From Corylus avellana (taxonomy: Eukaryota; Streptophyta; Magnoliopsida; Fagales; Betulaceae), in the NCBI RefSeq assembly GCF_901000735.1, contig NC_081542.1, forward strand, positions 37,940,571 to 38,004,570: a stretch of DNA of 64,000 bases, read 5' to 3'. Below the pieces are notes generated by a model. That model worked only from the letters and a program-made list of their open reading frames with translations. It ran no database searches and had not been told where the DNA came from. A program made the translations under genes and the position numbers. Positions 35,417 through 47,660 of the stretch are shown one piece after another (position 1 is the stretch's first letter; every line of letters begins with the position of its first letter).

Positions 35417-35804
35417 GGAAAAACTTTAATGACGATTCTTAAACTTTCACCCGTTTTGAAATACTTCACTTGAACTTTAAAATATTTTAATTTAGTCCCT
35501 TAAACTTTTAATTGCTTTTAATTTGAACCCTCCCGTCAGATTTTAAACGTCACATGACGTTTATACCCTTGACTCTTATATAAAATTCTAACTTCTAAAA
35601 CGTTTATTTTTTATTTTTTATTTTATTTTTGAAAAATCAGAGATATTTTTGTATTTTTTTTGAATTTTTAACGGCTAAAATTAATAGAAGAGTTTAAATT
35701 GAGTGCAATTGAAAGTTCAAGGGACTAAATTGAGAGATTTTGAAATTTAGAGGGAGGTATTTCAAAACGGGTGAAAATTTAGAGGTCTTTAGTGAAGTTT
35801 CTCC
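35417..35804. mobile_element. Mutator-like MITE present only in the right arm, 9-bp target duplication
   Basis: A 388-bp insertion with roughly 100-bp inverted termini (GGAAAAACTTTAATGACGAT and GGAGAAACTTCACTAAAGAC, both leading to TTTCACCCGTTTTGAAATAC). TAACTATTA is found at 35408-35416 and 35805-35813. The left arm at about 5172-5185 has one related target and no insert. The perfect duplication and empty site indicate a recent insertion, most simply a MULE-derived MITE. It is non-coding. Confidence 0.85.
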
Positions 35805-36989
35805 TAACTATTATTTGTGAGCTATATGATGACTTTTTAATTGGCGGGACCACCTCTTCATCATCGGCTCCATTGATTAAGTTGGACATAATTTAGTTGT
35901 TACTACGTACGTACGCATTCTCGTATACTTTTGTGCACAAGTAGCTTCTTCGATGTTTTCAATGGTTGTACTTGCATTATTGTATGGAAAGTTACTTTGA
36001 CTAATAAGGAATAATATTGATTCTTGACATATTGCACATGTGCAACGATTAACATGATTAAAATTAATTAACTTCTACTTAATAATTTCTGAAATTTATT
36101 TTCGATCGATGCTTTTCAGGCTATGTCTAATTTTATATTAATTATTGCTTAATTCACCTCTTTCTTACCTTTTCCATGGCCAACACAATTATCTTTTTGG
36201 AAAAACTGCATATAAACACTCCCAGTCCCCTCCAACAGAGTCCAACTATTACCATATTTTCAAACACTTTCAAATTATTCCCTTCTCTCAGTTAACATTT
36301 TTTTTTTTTTTTGGTTAAGTTGGGCAGATATTTATAAGTGAACAATTTTAAGTGAATTTATCCATTAAATCCCTGCATCAGATAACTTTTTATTTTTTAT
36401 TTTTTATTTTTATTTTTAAACAAGAATTACATTTGCCATGGAAGAGGGAGAAACCCATGGCCTCGCCCAGGGACGGAGCTTGAAAATTTTATAGGAGGGG
36501 GCCAACCAATTATTATTATTATTATTATTTTTTTCGGTTCTTTATAATTTTTTTAATTAAAAAAAATATTTTGGTTGTTTTTTTGAACTAATTAAAGACT
36601 ACCCCAAAACTATAATTATCGAATAAAAATTAAAAAAATATTGTAGTTTACAATTAAATAACTACGCTTATTAAAGAACAATTAAATAACTATAATTCTC
36701 ATGGTCCCCACTTGCCTTGGTGCGTCCCACATTTAAATTCTCAGACCCACACACACAATGCACGGCAAGTTTGACAAGAGACAAGAAAATTGAAACTTGA
36801 AAAAATAAACAATAAAAAGTCATTGTGCACTCAATATTTCTATTGACATGTGTGTACCAATTTACTCCCATTTCCCAAGTCACAAAACAAGTGAATAGCG
36901 CTATTTTTTCTCTGATTCTAGAAATTTTGAAATGCAGGTTTTGTATGGGTAAAGCCGTAAGGACTAAAAAAAAAAAAAACTTGATGGGT

Positions 36990-37075
36990 ATGGCCCAAAA
37001 ATTTTAAAAATATGGCCAAAATTTTTTATTGAATAGGGCCAAAAATTTTAAAAATAGGGCCCAAATTTTTTTGGT
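36990..37075. repeat. Minisatellite, shorter right-arm version of 3863-4000
   Basis: About two to three units containing AAATTTTAAAAATAGGGCC. It has fewer copies than the left arm. Confidence 0.6.
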
Positions 37076-40000
37076 AGGGGCCAAATGACTAAAATTATAA
37101 TTTGGACAAAGTTTTCCTTCAAACTGGGTTGGAGGAATGTTCTTCAACCTAATCTAGAAAAGTGACATGTGTCCCATGAACATGTGATATGCACATATTT
37201 TTTTAATACCAGGGACAAAGTTGGAATAAATTTTATTAAAAACTCATGTGCATATCATATGTTATTAAAAAAAGAGACATATGCCACTTTTATAGACTAG
37301 ATTAAAGAAAATTCTTCTAACTTAGTTTAAAGGAAAACTTTGTCCTTAAAATTTTATTTTCTTTTTTCTTTTTATTTTTTTATTTTTTTTATTTTTTAAC
37401 TTATAATTTTTTTTTTCCTTATTTTTTATTTGGGCAGGAGGGCGGGAGGCATGGCTTATGCTGGTCCCTCCTGGCCTCGCCATCGGTCACCATGGGAAGG
37501 AAGGCCATGGGTCTCTAGCCATGGAGACCCACGGCCATCGGCCCATAGCCAAGCTGTGGTGGATTTTTATTTTGTTCTTAATTTTTTATATTTAAAGGGT
37601 AAATTTGTATTTTCACACATCTTATGTGTGGGGTATAATACTAATAGACCAAAAATATCAAAATTGGTCACATAGAGCGATTTCCATCCAACTTAACAGA
37701 AAATGTCAAAAAGTGAAGGTAATCGGGAAGTGTTATTACTAAAAATTTGGGGCTATTTACAAATAAAGTGACCATTCGAGAGAAATAAATGCAGTTTTTT
37801 CTTATATTTCCATTGGTTGTTAGATTGATCATCATAATTTATAACCACAATGGCCCATAATTTGTATTTTTTTCGTAGAAAAGTAGATAACAAAAAGGGT
37901 AACATCTTTTATAAACATTTTAAAAACTCTTTTCTCTTTTCAAACATTGAAAAGAACTTTTTAGACAATAAATAACAAATCATTTTCAGATGTGGACTCT
38001 ACCACCGAGCACTTTTCAAAACAAACTATAAAATACTTTTTAGAAAACTTGTATGACCTTTTTATAGGAATACTTAGAAAACAGATGCTCATTTTTATTT
38101 TTTTATTTATTTTTATGTGTGAAGCTAACTTGTTACTTATAAAAAAATAAACATAAATTAAAAAATTAAAAATATAGAGAAGTGGCTATTGCAAGTTGAT
38201 TTTCTTAGATTGACCCCACATTACAAAACATATTTTAAGTTTTGCCCCCACCAAAAATGTCTTTCAATTTTCCATTTAAAAAATATAAAACCCAAAACAC
38301 TTTCAAAAAACTTTACTAAGCACACCGTTACTTTTTTTTTTTTTTCATTGAGAACTATCAACTTCAAATAATTTTGTTTTTTGTTTTTATAAATAATCAG
38401 GATGAGAGGCTGATTTCTGGTAAGAATCTCATGCAACATGACTTGCATCATGCATGGGAAAAAAGAGAAATGATTGATGTCAATATTTTGCCCATATTAT
38501 ATAGGCAATATGGGATTAAAGAAATAAAGAATAAATTCCACTTATTAGAAGACACAAATATAAAACAAACTTGCTTTGCTCACCAAAAGAAACCACTTTG
38601 GATTCTCATAGAGTACTTAAAGAGTGTAGAACAAGATTAGATAGAAAGAAGACCAAGTTCATCAGCTTTTAGAAGGCCTATATATATATATTAGAACTAT
38701 AGATCAATGGATCATCTTTGTAAGATACCAGAAATGGTTTTTCAAATCTTGATGGTGAGGATCAAGTTAATACTTCTTGGTGGATAACAATGGAGGAATT
38801 ATACATGTAAGCACTATGCCTCTAGGCAATGGACTGTAACTACCATATAATTTGTTTTCCTGTTGCCCAAAGCAAAAACAGCATATATACCATATAATTT
38901 TGTCGATTTTATTGATTTGTGAGAAAACTTCACAAAACTCCCATGAACTTTCAATCGTTTTGATACTATCCTTCAAAATTAAAAAAAATCTCAATTAAGG
39001 GTAGCGAATTTTTAATTTCTTTCAATTACCAAATTTCATTAGGATTTTTCGTTAAATCTTGTCAAAATTCTTAAAATACTCAAGTTTTTTAATAAATAAA
39101 AAATATTGCAAAGATGTTGCAAGAATAATGCAAAGACGTTTTTCTTAACAATTTCTTATAACAAAAAAGGGGTAATTTAGAAATTTTGATAATATTTAAC
39201 AAAAAATCATAATGGAAGGAAATAATTAAAAGAAATTGAAAGTTTAATACCGTTAATTGAGAGATTTTGAACTTCAAACAAGTATTTTTAAAATGTATAG
39301 AAGTTGAAGAGTTTTCTTAACTTTCTTCTTGATTTATCAAAGGCCAGATTGTTGAGGACTTTCGGCAATTTTGGTGCTTTTCTTTTGTTTAGCAACTTTG
39401 GGGCTGAGCTGAGAAGTGTGAACAAAACACGAGCTACCACTCTAGCCAGACAAACCCAACAAAGGCCTCAGCTGCCAAGCCCAAGCCTAAGCCCAGTTCT
39501 AGTAGCCCATAATTTTGGCCTAAATGCAAAAAATCTGTGGGATTTTGTCATTTTTTGAATTTTTCAAAATAGGAATCAAATTCTGCACCTCGTTTTGGGT
39601 ATGTTTTCGAAAAGCCATTCAACGTACACAGCAGAAGAAGCCAGATTGCATAAACACAAATTCAAACATATTTTGGGTAGGTTTTGGAAAAAGTCATGTT
39701 AGCATGTTTCATAGTATCACGAAAGGCCCACTTTTACTAACAGACAGTTCTCATCATAAGAAAATCCAAAATGCCAAAATTTAATAATTTAGACTCAATG
39801 ACAAGACCCATCATCTCGTCTATGATAAATTCTAATTGAGTATCGAATATATTAAACAATAATCGAAGTCTACAAGATGTAGGTCATACAAAAAATTCAT
39901 GACAATATTATTAATTAAACATTCTAATGAGAAAGAAGAGGGGGGCGGGAATTTGCTGTTATCACATCTACCTGCTTACAGTTGCGGAGCCAAGAATTGA

Positions 40001-40444
40001 TTTTAGTAGAGGCGACATTAAAATAATAAAATAATATTTTATTTTTATAACATAAAAAAATGATAAATACAATTTAAAATAAAAATATTTCATAACACAA
40101 TATAAAAAATTTATTCTTCATGAAGCTTATATGGCTATCATTTATTTGATACTTTTTCTTATTTTTGTCGACTGAAACTCACTGTCCTCCAAAAATCAAT
40201 CTGAAAAGAGATATTGTAGGAAATAGTATTAAGAAATTAGTTTTTTTTTTTTTTTTTTTTTTCTAATTATACTAAGAAATTAGTTGATTGATATGTTAGT
40301 TGACTAGTATATTCTTACAAAACGATGAAAAGTCTACAGACTTAATAACTTATGAGCATGTTTGAAATTACATAGAAAAATAGAATTGTCTCTAAAATTT
40401 TGTTAAAAAAAAATTTTCATTAAAAAACTTTAAGGGTTGCATTT

Positions 40445-40480
40445 GGATCCCCTCCGGTCTGTTTGGACCGGAGGGGATCC
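40445..40480. repeat. Perfect GC-rich hairpin
   Basis: 15-bp arms GGATCCCCTCCGGTC and GACCGGAGGGGATCC with a 6-nt loop. Direct repeats AATTGTCTCTAAAATTTT and AATTGTCTCCAAAATTTT lie about 60 bp and 20 bp away on either side (near 40384 and 40503). The whole may be a small insertion with a decayed target duplication. Confidence 0.7.
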
Positions 40481-41084
40481 GGTCCTTGTTATTGTAGGGG
40501 CATAATTGTCTCCAAAATTTTGGTACCATGCCTTTTTTTTTTTTTTTTTTTTTTTTAACTATTACTAATAAAAAAAAAAAAGCATTTAGAAGCAAAAATG
40601 GATAAAAAAGAAGAAGGAAGACATGTAGTGATTTTTTCATTTCATTATAGCAAAATAAATGGTTAATGTGATTTTTATTTTCAAAAAAAAAAAGAAAATA
40701 ATAATTGCATAACAAACTTTAGTAGGTGTTCGGGTGCATAGAGAAACAATACATTAAGACAATGCTCTATCTGAGTTTACTTATATAATTGACAAAAACC
40801 CAATAAAAAATAGCTAAAAAAGAAAGTAATTGAAGCCTGCTTTACTTGCCCCACGTAGAGACTACAAAGTACAATTTGCTTTTCTTTCTCAAGCAATAAG
40901 CCACCTCACCTATATCTCTCATCAATCAACTCAGCATGTAATTAATGCTTCCACCTACTCAACTTTAGCACTTTTTCAATTCTTGGTCTTCTAGATTTTT
41001 CTCTGCGCTTCCATACAAACACAAACCAGAAGAGGTGAAGAAAATAAGATTTTACTCTGCGGCCTGCGCCTTCATGCTAAACAA

Positions 41085-41230
41085 ACAAAAACCAGCAGGG
41101 GCGAACCAAGAAAGGAGGAGGAGGGGGGCTTGAGCAAAAAAATTTAAAAACGACCTTATAATTTTTTTTTTCAAAATTTTTGCAGGGGCGGGCGCCCCTG
41201 CCCCGCCCCTGCGTAGATCTGCCACTGCCT
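41085..41230. mobile_element. Putative small MITE with CAGGGGCG / CAGTGGCAG ends
   Basis: Starts near CAGGGGCGAACCAAG and ends near GTAGATCTGCCACTG, whose complement starts CAGTGGCAGATC. Such ends are common in plant non-autonomous DNA elements. The interior has a GC palindrome (GGGGCGGGCGCCCC). No target duplication was confirmed. Confidence 0.35.
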
Positions 41231-43168
41231 GCTTAGAATTACACAGATGAGAATATTATTAAACTTTTTGTTGGATCGGGCTTTTGACCATCTCATTTAA
41301 AACCTAATTGGTGTATAATAAGGGAAGCCAAAGCCTTTTATGACATTTGAAATCGGATCCGTAAAGCATGTTTTAAAAGCTGCCTAAGTGAGTAGAGCGG
41401 CATTGTTGTACCCCAACACATTCTAATGGGAAACGTTAATAGGATTCAAGGCAGCTAACACTAATAAGGAGTACTGAGTGATATATTCTCATTTTGGATT
41501 TCGAACGCATTCTCTAGTGTATGCCTAATCACATAAAAATTGTCTTGAGACCACTGAACCACCGTGTTGTGACAAAAGCTTAAACTATAATGCCAAAACA
41601 ATATCCTATATTCTAAAGTAGAAAAGTAAAGTAGCTATGGGCAATGAACAAATTAACCTATATACATATATACACATCAAATGCTATCTTAAAACTTTGC
41701 CATGATACAAAGAACATTAAATTAAAATGTGATGACAATTAGAAACTCAGTACAAGAGAACCCAAAGTGGAGTATTAATTTCAACACTGCTTTGTCACAT
41801 ACTTTCACAATTCATAGAATATTAGTGTCTTAAAACTTAGAATGGGCATTCAAAGAAACATCAATGTATTCTCACAAATTCCCAAAACACATGCATGCAC
41901 GGTTTCCCCCTTCCAAATTCTATAAATCACCAAACATTTTGTCATGACTCCAAATAATCATCAAAATCATGCCTACCCAATCACCAACACTCATCAAAGC
42001 TCAATGTTTGAAACACACGAGGGAGAGTAACAAAGAGGGTAAGCGGAAGAGGGAGACACCAAATGGAGAAAGAATGGCGGAAAGGCAATGAAAGAGAACG
42101 GTGGTGACACAGAAGTGTGAGAAATGCCGAGAAAAAATGGTGGACGATGGTGGACGGTACCGTTGGGGAAAAGGGATTTAGTTGATGTTGAGTGAGTGAG
42201 AGTTGGATTAGAGCAACCATGAACATTAGAGAGTGAGGGAGAAAGTGAGAAAGGGTTCGAGATTATTAGGGTAACGGGATAGATACAAGGATGTTATTTT
42301 GCAATATACAATATTTCGGTGTGTTTTTAGATAAATGTGGACAGAGTATTGTTGTTTTAGTAAATTAATTATGAACGTTTTTGTACAACATCGATAAATT
42401 TGTGGATTAATGCGGCATATCCTTCCATAATTACTGAAGATTTATAAAAGGATACAAGTTTCTTTCAAATCAATTTGAAGGAAATTTATTTCCATCCACT
42501 ATAATAAATGCTAAGTGTCTTTTAACATATTTGAGTTTCTTAAAAATTAATGTTTGAATTTCTAAGTTAGTAGAAGGTAAAACATATGCATCTCACATGT
42601 TAGAGGACACTTGACATTTATTAAAGCGAGTTTAAAGAAATTTCCTCCAAGGGAGGAAATTTTTGTCATTTTTAGAAACCCTATAACTTGTAGGCATTTG
42701 TAACTATACGCCGACAACTTATTGGCATTGGTAACTATACACTGCCATTGAGTTTACATGTATGGGCGTATGCAAATAAATGTTGAGATATTATTGGCGT
42801 TTAAGTTCAACGTTGGTGTTTTCAGCGAACGCCAATAAATTAAACACTGCTAAACACCTGTTTTTTTTAAGTATATAGTGAAAAAAAATGTTTTAATGTA
42901 ATATAAATGTGAAACGTTTTAAGTTTTGAATTATTTGTTAATATTTTTAATTCACAGAATAAAAAACAAAAGAGATAAAGAAGAAACGTTTTAACAGTGG
43001 AAGCCGTAATCATTCAAGTGATGTTTCCCATGTGCAAACTTCTAGTGTTACTTTATATATTCCCAATCCGATTTTTGGCCTTCTTAACGAGAGTGACAAA
43101 TCTTCAAATCACAAGACAAAATGACGGAAAGTAAGATACAATATTACAATGTCGAAGCTTCTTCTTCA

Positions 43169-43796
43169 TCAATGTGTCGCCTCTCCTCCATTATTCTTTT
43201 CAATAGTCCTTAGAAGAGCATTAGTTACTTCTTTTACACCCAGAGCTTGATCTTGTGATGCAGCAATGGCTTCCAGTGCAAAAACATTGCTGCATGAAAC
43301 TCTAGCTTGCTGAACATTGAGACCCATCTCATCAAATGCCTCTAAGATCGTCACCAGCCTATCTGTTCCTTTCTCACAGTTCACCCTCACAAGAAATCCC
43401 TGCCCTATCTTCTGCACTTCCACATCCTGTTGATTCCATGAACATCAAAAAGTGTTACAATATAATAATCTTGTTATAGAGAGAGAGAGAGAGGGAGATG
43501 GGAAACCTTAGTAGGCATCTTGATTTGCATCATTAGCTTTAGGTATTCTCTTTTGATAGCCATGAGGTTGGAGTACTCTCTTTTGAATGCCTCCAGTTTG
43601 AGTTTGAGCTTATACATGTAAAGAAAAGTGGCATAGTGATACGAAATGGTAAGTATGAGAATGAAAAGTTTGTGAAAGAAAAGCTAGAAACGAAAGGAAA
43701 AAGGAGAGAAAGCATTACAGATTTGGAGATTGTATGGGCTCGAAGGATGTGAATCTTTCTGCGCAATGCTATCCTCTTTTGCAGCATTGAAGCCAT
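43169..43796 (-). CDS. Small bHLH-like protein with C-terminal ACT-like domain (possibly frameshifted)
   Basis: Probably a nuclear HLH regulator without a canonical DNA-binding basic region. Exon 1 (43796-43719) encodes 26 residues starting MASMLQKRIALRRK. The middle exon ends at 43507 and encodes LYMYKLKLKLEAFKREY through KMPTK, an HLH/coiled segment. Exon 3 (43426-43169) encodes DVEVQKIGQGFLVRV...GLNVQQARVSC..., an ACT-like fold as in plant bHLH C-termini. The 3' intron (43506-43427) has good GT-AG ends. The junction between exon 1 (GTAATG donor at 43718) and the middle exon is unclear. No AG acceptor stands at the expected place, and the segment that should encode the conserved stretch before LYMYKLK appears one base short (around 43626-43640). 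The gene may be frameshifted, use another acceptor, or contain a sequence error. Family assignment is from recalled resemblance. Confidence 0.7.
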
Positions 43797-43863
43797 TCTC
43801 TCTCTCTCTCTCTATGTGTCTAATTAAAATGTTTAAAGCAAGGTTTGGTTATTGTAGGCTTGC

Positions 43864-43870
43864 TTTTATA
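43864..43870 (-). promoter_or_regulatory. Putative TATA box of the bHLH-like gene
   Basis: TATAAAA on the minus strand, 68 bp upstream of the start codon, which is a reasonable distance for a short leader. A GA/CT microsatellite lies on each side (about 43797-43812 and 43880-43898). Confidence 0.5.
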
Positions 43871-43906
43871 GAATCGGAAAAGAGAGAGAGAGAGAGAGTA
43901 TTAAAG

Positions 43907-46396
43907 TGAGTTTATTTGTCTTGGGATCTCGGATTGGCAAACAACTATCTGTTTGTCTTGTATTGAATTGGAAAATTGAAACCATATGTGATATACATGC
44001 TATTGTGCTAATAATTAAAAGGGTAAATGAGACTTTATCCCTTATATTATATCACACATTTCACTTATTCTTACAAATTTTAACATGATTCGTGAACTCA
44101 ACACGAATTTAACACAAAATTAAAGAATTAAGCTAGTTGAGGGGTTTGACCTGCTTAATTAAATGGGTTGGGTTATGATGACTAATATAATTTTATACAT
44201 ATGCTTCAACACGACTTGAATCTAACATACAAATACAAATTGTCACCCTTAACTTGGACCATGTTTTGAAGTTTTAATGTTAGATTACCATTTTATCCAA
44301 ATTAACAATAAGATGGATGAAAAAAAAAAAAAAAACAACATTTGAAATCAGTAAAATTATCTTTGACAAACCTACTCATTTCATATTTGTTTAGATGAAA
44401 AAAAGGTTCTATTCTATATGTTGAGAATGGGGATGATGAGTTCTATTTATTTTTGGTTTTTTTTTGGACAACTTTTTGTGTAGTATAATATTTTTATGTA
44501 CTATTTTTCTCTAACTTAGTTTGGATGAAGGGGGGTAAATTGATAAATTGTAGGAGGAAACTCATGAAAGTGTACGTCATTTACCCTAATAAAAAAAAAA
44601 TTATAGAACATTTATATCCCTTATTTGTGTTAAATTATCATTCATCTCAAAAGCTTAAGCTGACAAAAAGAGGTAAATTTAATCAATTAACCATTACTTT
44701 AACACTCTCTCTTACGTGTGGGCTCAAACTTCCTTTTAATAGGTAAAACCTAACACGTATTATATTTAATTGAAATGGAGGGTGAATTGACGGAGTCAAG
44801 GTTCGATGATCTTAGGACCTTTGGTTATGATACCATGTTAAACTACCATTCATTCAAAAATCTTAATCTGATAGGAAGAGATAAATTTAATCACTTACTT
44901 TAAGAATTTGAAATATTTAAATTTAATCTTGAAAGTTAAAAAAACTACACACTTAAAAAAGGCAAAATCCTTCTTACACCAACAGGAGAACGAAGGAATC
45001 ATATTAAATAGCAAGATATGCATGGCTAATAGCATAAATTTCGAGTAAAAGCAAGCGTCATATACATGTCAGCCTTATATATATAGTTGTATAAATAAAT
45101 TGCAGATAGTGATGAAACAAAACTATAAAACGAACCGACAGAGTCTCTTTCTGGGACTCGAAAGGATTGCTGGTGTAGTGTTCGAGACAAGGCGAGGTGG
45201 GGTTGAAACAGCAATAATGCCAAAAGACATGCGATGAGTAATTAAAATGAAAAGTGAAGTCTGTTAAAATGTAGCAACCAAAGGGGCCGACAGTCTGTCT
45301 GTCGTCTCTCTCTCTTTTGCGGGTTAATTGTTCGAGACAGGTAAGGGCTAAACAGGCAAAGCCAAAGAAATTGAAATGAAAAAGATGGAATTTATATATA
45401 TAATAGTCATATTCACAACAAGTCCGTTAAAGTTTGCATGGGAAGGGATGTGGGAAATGAGTCGTCAGTGTTTCACGGGTCTGGCCTCTCGTTTAATTGG
45501 TTTCTGGGGTTGTCTCATATATGCCATGCCAAGCCAACAACGCCTGGTAGCTGCTGCTGCCTGTTAGCTGCGGCCCAGGTTATCACATGCTCTGACACTA
45601 CAATTTCTGTTTTATTCTTTATCGTTGTTTCTACTTCTGATTCATCACCACAAAATGCATGCCCTTTAGATAGATAGATGCCTCTTATCTTCCATGTACC
45701 AGTGGCAGTCACTCAGGTATATTTTTATATGGTTTTTTTTTTTTTTAATTTAAATTATTAATATTATTAGTTATTGAAATTGTTGCTTATTTATTACACT
45801 CGAGATCTGTTTATTTGGTCGAGTGTACTTTTCATGTAGCTCTTGCTTCTCTTCATCTCACCTGGCATTATACATGAGGTACAACTGGGATTTAGTTTAG
45901 GTGTCTTAAAGAAAATATAAATCACAACAAACATTTTGGATGAATAATCTTTTCATTCCAACACAAACAAAAACACCTAAACACACAAGTAAGAAAGTTG
46001 GAATTTAGTTCTTTACATCAAACAATGAGAAACCAAACCCAAATCAAACATTTATAAATGGTCTCCTACACAAAAAAAATCACAAGCTAAAAAAAAAAAA
46101 CTAGCACCCATCAGAAAAATAGAGAGCCCCTACCTTGAGGATGGGCTGTAAAAGTATGGTTTTATAGCTTCCAATGAGAGGTTGACAAATCATTTAAAAA
46201 CATAAAATACAATATCTATAAGAGCACAAGATCTTATGGAAAAAAAAAAAAATCAATAAAAAGGCCCCACCACCTCTTCAGCCTAATGCCGCCGCTGCAC
46301 CGCCCAAGCTTCAACCCACCATGAAGCATAGATTTGGCCGGCGGATGAGACGGAGAGACGTAGAAGCCGTGGCAGATTGACAGTGGATGGTGACGG
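43907..46396. other. Intergenic region with TRIM copy, no gene
   Basis: Apart from the TRIM at 44629, this holds AT-rich non-coding sequence. Short open frames at 45026-45223, 45376-45712 and 44525-44746 show no domain, no start context and no repeat signature. Confidence 0.5.
44629..44902 (-). mobile_element. TRIM copy, same family as 22391-22750
   Basis: Terminal repeats at about 44837-44902 and 44629-44704 share AAATTTAATCA and the AAGCTTAAGCTGA/AATCTTAATCTGA stretch. Next to the 5' repeat the minus strand reads TGGTATCATAAC, close to the initiator tRNA-Met complement. The internal part has the same GACGGAGTCAAGGTTCGA word as the copy at 22391. It is non-coding. Confidence 0.6.
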
Positions 46397-46551
46397 TGGT
46401 CAAATTGGCATAGATCTAGCCGAATGGTGGCCAAATCGGCACATATCTGGCCGGATTGTGGCCATACCGGCATACATCTTGCCGGATGGTGGCCAAGCCG
46501 GCGCAGATCTGGCTAGACGATGGCCAAACCGGCATAGATCCGGCCGGATAG
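46397..46551. repeat. Minisatellite, five 31-bp units
   Basis: Five consecutive 31-bp units starting TGGCCAAACCGGCATAGATC or close variants, GC-rich in an AT-rich setting. 31 is not a multiple of three, so the open frames across it have no translated repeat meaning. Confidence 0.85.
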
Positions 46552-46871
46552 TGGATGGCAACGTGACGGGGCCCCACCCAATCCTCCGATCGGCCTATGG
46601 TGGTGGCTTAGGCTGAAGATCCGGTAGCATTAAGCAGTGGTTTTGGGCGGATTACGACGGAGGGGAGGCGGTGTCTCTTTTGTTACGTTACATTTTTTTT
46701 CCTCATAAGATCTGCTGCTCGCATATTTACTGTATTTTGTTTTTTAAGCTTGTGTGTCACTTTTTTATAGGATGCTGTAAAAGATGAGTTTTACACCACA
46801 TCCTGATGGAAGTTATTCTCAAGAAAAAGAGCTTGGTCACCTATTTTGAACCAAGATACTTAAAGGAATGG

Positions 46872-47660
46872 TCAAATTCTCACAAATCTTGACATTTTCA
46901 AGAGTATGTTTGAATTTGCCTTTGCCCTTCCCCATGATTCTTGTACTAATCTCCCAACAAATAAGCTGTAAAATTTAATACTATTTCGGTGCTTCCATAT
47001 GTGATACACAGTTGCCCCAAAAGCCAATTTACACAAAGTGCATTGCAAATTTTTCCCTTTCCATGCCTTCATGCATTCCCTCACCACCCCATCCCAATAC
47101 AGCCAAGTAGGACTAACCAAACTTTTAAGCATCACTTCTCTCCATAACCTCTTACTCCAATCACACTCAAAAAGTAAATACATTCAATAGTATGGTAACA
47201 AAATAAGCACTTCATATCCCCCACCATACCCCAACTTAGCAACCTATCGCCAGTATATAATCCCCCCTTTAATAGCCAACCATATGAAGAAAGAGTGTAT
47301 AGGAATAGCAAAAGAAAATCATAACAGTTTATGCCATCCAACTTTAGGAAGCTTCTCTCTAAGAGCCTCCCATGTGTCTCTACAAGAATATTTGCGGTTC
47401 TTTGAAGGCCGCCAAATAGGCATATCATGACCACCCAAATCCACCAGAGACAAGCGGCTTTGAATTGCAACCAGCTCCTTCGACCTAGCTGGCATCCAAT
47501 TCCAATTTCCATTTTTCATCACACTAGAGAGCTTTGCATATACACGGCTTTCAAAGTCATATATGACCCTAAAGCCATATTTATCCAAGAGAATTCCATT
47601 CGGGTGCCAAGCCTCCAACCATAAAGAAATTGTGGAACCATCCCCAACCTTGAAAGACAA
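46872..47660 (-). pseudogene. LINE retrotransposon remnant (zinc-binding RT C-terminal domain)
   Basis: Conceptual translation in shifting frames on the minus strand shows the plant LINE C-terminal region. It runs FKVGDGSTISLWLEAWHP, then RDTWEALREKLPKVGWHKLL, then GLYTGDRLLSWGM followed by CLFCYHTIEC, then FECDWSKRLWREVM and a KLAFGATVYHIWKHRNSI end. This matches the zinc-binding domain that follows reverse transcriptase in plant non-LTR elements. Frameshifts separate the pieces. The endonuclease and most of RT are missing, so this is a 5'-truncated dead copy. I found no A-tail or target duplication. Confidence 0.8.

Larger units (their letters stand above)
25319..40319. repeat. Right arm of ~15-kb inverted duplication
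   Basis: Reverse complement of 622-15393, but embedded in continuous sequence with no gap at either boundary. By eye the arms are very similar, with scattered SNPs, microsatellite changes and clean TE indels. Intergenic parts without their own entry (27983-29077, 30567-31640, 32830-34230, 34640-35400, 35820-36950, 37090-40319) mirror the left arm and show no additional genes. Confidence 0.95.
40320..43168. other. Intergenic region right of the inverted arm
   Basis: Unique AT-rich sequence. It contains the hairpin at 40445-40480, a putative MITE at 41085-41230 and a stretch at 42690-42850 with several ATTGGCGTT/CGCCAATAA-type words that could be subterminal repeats of an unidentified transposon. 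An open frame at 41981-42226 (minus) is low-complexity and not accepted. Confidence 0.5.

Noticed and set aside
41981..42226. 81-residue minus-strand frame rich in Leu, Ser and Pro
   Set aside because: Low-complexity purine-rich DNA on the other strand, no domain and no splice or promoter context.
46234..46616. Frames across the 31-bp repeats with GGQ/GRI-like repeats
   Set aside because: The unit length is not divisible by three and both strands are open, so this is a minisatellite artefact.
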